Below, piece after piece: positions 17,027 through 20,912 of a stretch of DNA of 20,912 nt. Position 1 is the stretch's first letter, and the number at the start of each line of letters is the position of its first letter. The translations under genes and the position numbers were made by a program. A model generated the notes under the pieces. The model was not told the origin of the DNA. It saw only the letters and a list, made by a program, of their open reading frames with translations, and made no database searches. The stretch is from Pelargonium cotyledonis (lineage: Eukaryota > Streptophyta > Magnoliopsida > Geraniales > Geraniaceae), in the NCBI GenBank assembly GCA_036897625.1, contig JAYMTA010001260.1:1-20912 (forward strand), read 5' to 3'.

Positions 17027-17966
17027 AAAGATGGTTGTCTCAAATAACTTACTTGATCCAAAATTTTAATGAGATGTCCAAATATCACTAACGACTTTAG
17101 CCTAAGCCATAAATCTTTTGGCTACTTTTTGCTCTCAATTGTATTATTAGTATATTATTATATTTAAGGGGTAATATACAAATTTTTCCCCTTTTTCACA
17201 AATAAATAATTACCCATTTCAAAAATCCACGACAAATACGTTCCTTAAAATATTAATTCACGACAATTAATTATCTTTTTTTTTTTTGAAATCCGACAAT
17301 TAACTATCTTAAATTTTAAAATCCAAAATATGTTCTTTAAAAAAACTACTATACCCTTCATTTAATCTTTCATTTTCAAATAATGGTATCGATTTGAAAT
17401 TGTGAAGAAAAATCAACAGTCTTTCATACGGTATAATCTTATTGTTCTCTCTTATTTTTTCGCATGTGATTCATATGCATGTTTTTTCTAGATTCAAGAA
17501 AGCATAAATGAAAAACAAATTATTGATGCACATTTTTTGCAATTATGGTAAGAAATAATAAAAAAAATTGGGAAAATGTTCGGTTACCTGCCGAAAAGTT
17601 CAAGTCTCGTGGTTGAACAATTGCAGTTTTCGGCGAGTAACCAGACATAATGATGTGAATTTCAATTTCATGTGATTTTTATAGCCTTCAAGTAGCAACA
17701 AAGAAGTTTTTATACTTCTAAACGGTATGTTCAAAATCAATATATGGTCCAACACAATGAACACATGCATAGTAAATGAAAAACGTATAGTTGTTTTAAT
17801 TGAGTGTCTATTGTTGATTTTTTTTCCTATTTGTTCTTATATTAATATTATGATACATAGGCTAGTGGTATTGTTAGATTGACTTGTGACTGATCGTGTC
17901 GACAATATTAATATTTTATCGTAGTAACTATCAACTAGCATGTTTTCATAAGTCGATATGATGATA
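17027..17966. other. AT-rich intergenic DNA with one hairpin
   Basis: No coding frame of interest. It holds poly(A)/poly(T) runs and one imperfect hairpin, listed separately. Confidence 0.5.
17577..17647. repeat. Imperfect inverted repeat with nested stem
   Basis: Arms TGTTCGGTTACCTGCCGAAAA (17577-17597) and TTTTCGGCGAGTAACCAGACA (17627-17647, each 21 bases in all) pair at 17 of 21 positions. Within the 29-base loop, GTTCAA and TTGAAC form a second short stem. The GC-rich arms stand out in AT-rich surroundings. It may be the remains of a small foldback element. Transcription is unknown. Confidence 0.6.
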
Positions 17967-18437
17967 AATCATAGGAAAAATTATACATACCTCTCCTCTT
18001 ACATAGGTTTATTACACATACCTACCTTAAAAATCAATATGTAACTTTTACCATTTCTGAACTATGTCATTTAACATTTCGTCTACTTTTTCCGTCAAAG
18101 TTAACGAAATATTCCAAATTTTCAGTCATGTGCCCAGAACATGACCAATATTTTTTTGAAATTCCGAAATTGCCTTTCACTATTTACCCTTCTTCTTCAT
18201 CAAGAACATGTTCATCATTTTCGCCGAAAACTTCATAGTTTTGCCGGAAAAATCAAAGTATCGCCAGAAAATTCAAAGCTTTCAAGTGAGTTCTTTACAA
18301 AAATTAAAAAAAAAAAAAAACAAGTAATCCAAACTCTTAATCAATTTACACATAATGAACCAAAATTTATCAAAACATTTGCCAAAATTACAAAAAATAT
18401 ACAATTTTTTTTTAGAGCTCTTGCCGGAAAATTCATA

Positions 18438-18439
<2 letters not shown>

Positions 18440-18470
<31 letters not shown>
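18440..18470. repeat. (CT)n simple repeat
   Basis: Run of about 15 CT units inside the inverted-repeat element, next to its GC-rich core. Confidence 0.95.
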
Positions 18471-18472
<2 letters not shown>

Positions 18473-18550
18473 GCAACAACGAAGCACGGCCAGATCTGGC
18501 ACAGTGAAGCACGCCCATATCTGGCACGCTCGCCGTGGGAAGAGCCCGCT

Positions 18551-18562
18551 CCCCCCCCCCCC
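18551..18562. repeat. C12 homopolymer
   Basis: Twelve consecutive C in the GC-rich core of the element. It is a likely site of length variation or assembly error. Confidence 0.95.
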
Positions 18563-19079
18563 GCCGCTAGCTCCGCCTCGCCGTTCGCCGTCCCACGTCA
18601 TCGAGCTATCGTTGGATTTGGACGAGCGACCAGAGATATGGACGTGTCGCCGTGAAGAAGAGAAAACGACCAGAGACGGAGAGAGGAGAGAGAGCTCGTC
18701 GCCGGTGAGGGCTTGCCGGAGAAGGAGGGCGTGCCGTGCGCGTCGTTCTCTTTCTTTTTCTTTTTTTTAATATTTAAAGCTTAAGGGTCTGTTTGGTTTC
18801 ATTTTTTTAAGTTTGAGGGTATTTTGGTCTTTTTGACCAATCAGACGGAAAAAATGGATGGAAAACTGGATGTGTAAAAATGTGGCATAGTTCAGAGGTG
18901 GTAAAAGCTACCTACTAATATTTAGAGCATATATGTGTAATAAGCCTATTTAAGAGAGGTGAGATGTGTAATTTTCCCTAATCATATTGAGCATAAGGCG
19001 TCAAATTTGGAAAACTAGGTAAGCCATATGTATTATAAAATGGACCCAATTTTAAAAAATCAACATATTACAGTTGGTT

Positions 19080-19275
19080 TTTTCAGTTTCCGTTGTTAAG
19101 TTTTCTATGTTTTTGATCTGTATTGAGGTTGTGAATGTGCCTCACCCTTATCGAGCTTGTGATTATAGGGGCTTCCTCCCCTATGTCCTTGTCTGGCTCG
19201 GACATTTAACGTTAGAGATGGTATTTTTAATCATTTCTTATAATTAATAAAATTATGCATTTTCTTTAAAAAAAA
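19080..19275 (+). mobile_element. Possible 5'-truncated LINE 3' tail
   Basis: TTGAGGTTGTGAATGTGCCT, then GGGGCTTCCTCCCCTATGTC, then AATTAATAAAATTATGCATT and an A8 run at 19267-19274 resemble the 3' untranslated end and poly(A) tail of a plant LINE. GGGG..CCTCCCC forms a small hairpin as in some LINE 3' ends. No target duplication was found, so this is tentative. Confidence 0.3.
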
Positions 19276-20223
19276 TCATTTGTACACGTTGTAAACAACT
19301 ATTTAACTTAAACATGACGTCATAGCATAATACTTATGTTTTTTTTTTTAGTTTCATTCAAAATCTACTTCCAAACTAAAAGATCTTTTGGCTCATGTTG
19401 AAAACAAATTACTTCAATCTATAATGCGAGTGTTGTAACTTAAAGTCACCATATATTTATGGAACGTGCTGTATTTTTCATATATACAAAATTTTATTTG
19501 GCATCTCTTAAAAAATATGGTCAAGTGACATAGCATGATCTTAATGGAAATAGTAACAAATAATAAAAAGTTTTTTTTTTTGAACAAATAATAAAAAATT
19601 AAACGAACGCAATCATTACACTTTTTTAATACTCAACATGTCCCAAAATTTTTGAAATTGAATTAAAATTTATTAAACGAACACTGTATTTAATATTTGT
19701 GTACTAATTAAGACAGTTCTAATATGTAATATTTGGAAGTATTTAATAAGAAGAGTCGAAAAATAAATGAAAAAAAAAACAATTATAAAATGAAAGTAGA
19801 CAAACAGCCCAGGCATGCAGTCTTCCAACATTATAATGAGAAATTTTAGTCTGGAAAAGATAAAAATGGGACCACAAAATTGAAAATAAAATTAAATAAT
19901 AGTGCCTAAGGGATAAAGCATGCAGTTGGGCCCCCAAAGTAAAGTTAATTTTTTTTTATTGAAAATCTTAAGTGGGGCCAAGAAAATATATCTTTTGAAT
20001 TGGTCTAAATTTCTTTCTGCTCCAAATCTTTGAGCAAATGTGGAATCTGTACCCATCAAACTAAAAGCCATTACAAGGAAGACCTATAGTTAAGTGGCTC
20101 CCAGGATGTTACTGACACGTGTTGCTTCGTCCATAAGTAAGGCTTATCATAGTATCTGGCAGAAACTGAGTGGTATGCTCGGTCAGATCACAATCAATCT
20201 TCATTCACCACAATTCCTTTAGA
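19276..20223. other. AT-rich intergenic DNA, no gene seen
   Basis: Poly(A)/poly(T) runs and short frames without protein features, including one on the minus strand at 19743-19937. An ACACGTGT G-box-like word lies at 20115-20122. Confidence 0.5.
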
Positions 20224-20370
20224 GTTAAAGGCGTCGGTGGCATCCAAACTTTGGTGGAATACTAAATTTGGTACTCAAACTTTAATTTTACTAGACTTAG
20301 TACTTATATTAAAGTTTGAGTACCAAATTTGGTATTCCATCAAAGTTTAGGTACCACCGGTGCCTTTAAC
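20224..20370. mobile_element. Hairpin MITE-like element, 147 bp with 63-bp arms
   Basis: Left arm 20224-20286 begins GTTAAAGGCGTCGGTGGCAT; right arm 20308-20370 in reverse complement begins GTTAAAGGCACCGGTGGTAC. The arms match at about 56 of 63 positions, leaving a spacer of 21 bases. If transcribed it would form a long, nearly perfect hairpin. No certain target duplication; TTCCTTT words lie close on both sides but not at equal distance. Confidence 0.75.
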
Positions 20371-20912
20371 CTTTCCTTTTATAACATTTTCATCTACTAC
20401 TGTACCATATGAATATGAGATTCTCATGCTTTGTTTGGTAACTCTATATAACGTCTATATAGAATATCTATAGACTTTTTTTTTGTAGGATTTTTTGTTT
20501 GGTAAGTTTGATTGTTGGAAATTGCCTATAGACATAGTAAGAAGTTGATACTGTTCTCACAAGAACTGGGTTGCTCTTGTGGGAACAGTTAAATTGTCCA
20601 TATGAGATTTCATACCCAAATTACCTCTGGTTTTGTGATGTAATATTACATATTTATCCCTACCTCTTAACCCTCTCTCTCTATCAACCCTATCTCTTTG
20701 TTAACTGATTATATGGTATACATTGCACAAACGTGGGTATACCTTACTATTGATTAAATCATAATTATGTATCTGGGCGGTGGAACCTGTAAATTTGAGG
20801 TACACCGTCAGAAAGTAAACTATGGGTTTACATCTTGATGCTACCCAAAAAATCATAAGTTTGTCAACGACTTAGAAAGCGCCACGTGGCAGGACCGAAT
20901 TATCCGGATCAC
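20371..20912. other. AT-rich DNA with a short hairpin; no gene seen
   Basis: An inverted repeat CTGTTCTCACAAGA (20551-20564) / TCTTGTGGGAACAG (20575-20588) has 14-base arms with one mismatch and a 10-base loop. A palindromic GCCACGTGGC word containing a G-box lies at 20881-20890, near the window end. No coding frame is supported. Confidence 0.5.

Larger units (their letters stand above)
17973..18979. mobile_element. Complete inverted-repeat element, 1007 bp, with GC-rich core
   Basis: Left end AGGAAAAATTATACATACC; right end in reverse complement AGGGAAAATTACACATCTC. Inverted similarity runs about 130 bp through TA.GTTTATTACACATA, CTTTTACCA..TCTGAACTATG and TTTTTCCGTC. A 6-bp direct repeat AATCAT flanks it (17967-17972 and 18980-18985), an unusual length that could be chance. 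The left half matches the truncated element at 1-589 in opposite orientation. The interior contains a (CT) run, a C12 run and a strikingly GC-rich block (about 18485-18745) with GCCGG/CGCCG words. The plus frame at 18504-18770 reads this block as Pro/Arg-rich sequence and is not a credible gene. A captured host fragment (Pack-MULE style) is possible but unproven. Confidence 0.75.

Noticed and set aside
18504..18770. 88-codon Pro/Arg-rich frame
   Set aside because: It reads a GC-rich, low-complexity block inside an inverted-repeat element, including a C12 run, and has no domain.
20551..20588. Hairpin resembling a transcription terminator
   Set aside because: Intrinsic terminators are a bacterial feature; here it is just a short inverted repeat in AT-rich plant DNA.

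Overview
The window reads as nuclear DNA of a flowering plant, most likely a eudicot. It is AT-rich, full of transposon relics of typical plant families, and holds one convincing spliced gene with plant-type GT-AG introns. The species cannot be named from the sequence.

The only gene I would call functional lies on the minus strand at 8871-10758. It is a five-exon type-A cytokinin response regulator (180 aa as read) with the full receiver-domain residue set. Its 3' end is odd: just past the stop, another reading frame encodes a Lys/Arg-rich tail resembling the tails of ARR8/ARR9-type proteins. Its surroundings are transposon-rich. A 252-bp Stowaway-type MITE lies 431 bp past the stop codon, a CACTA-like remnant sits in intron 3, and a 744-bp Mutator-like element with long inverted repeats and a perfect 10-bp target duplication lies about 740 bp upstream of the start codon.

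Layout. 1-589: truncated inverted-repeat element. 661-831: small unexplained open frame. 850-1552: LINE reverse-transcriptase relic (minus). 1716-2480: 77-bp tandem array. 2482-2981: LTR-like segment. 2982-3942: foldback element with about 275-bp arms. 3966-5640: decayed LTR retroelement on the minus strand (gag-like remnants, leader, TATA-bearing LTR, two matching dyads). 5930-6480: a further decayed coding-like stretch. 6880-7480: primer-site-like and 60-bp repeats. 7497-7883: small TIR element. 8189-8440: MITE. 8871-10758: response regulator. 11501-12244: Mutator-like element. 12317-15003: second LINE relic (RT C-terminus, zf-RVT, RNase H), split by a 746-bp solo LTR at 14172-14917 with a TTACC duplication. 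15213-15464: CACTA-type MITE. 15480-15990: LTR-like fragment and 31-bp direct repeats. 16016-17026: TIR element. 17973-18979: complete inverted-repeat element related to the one at the window start. 20224-20370: hairpin MITE. The remainder is AT-rich DNA in which I see no gene.

I found no wholly new gene system. The points most worth checking are the response regulator's out-of-frame C-terminus, the indel-free 77-bp array, the paired dyads near 5120-5194, and the nested insertion history at 12245-15003.
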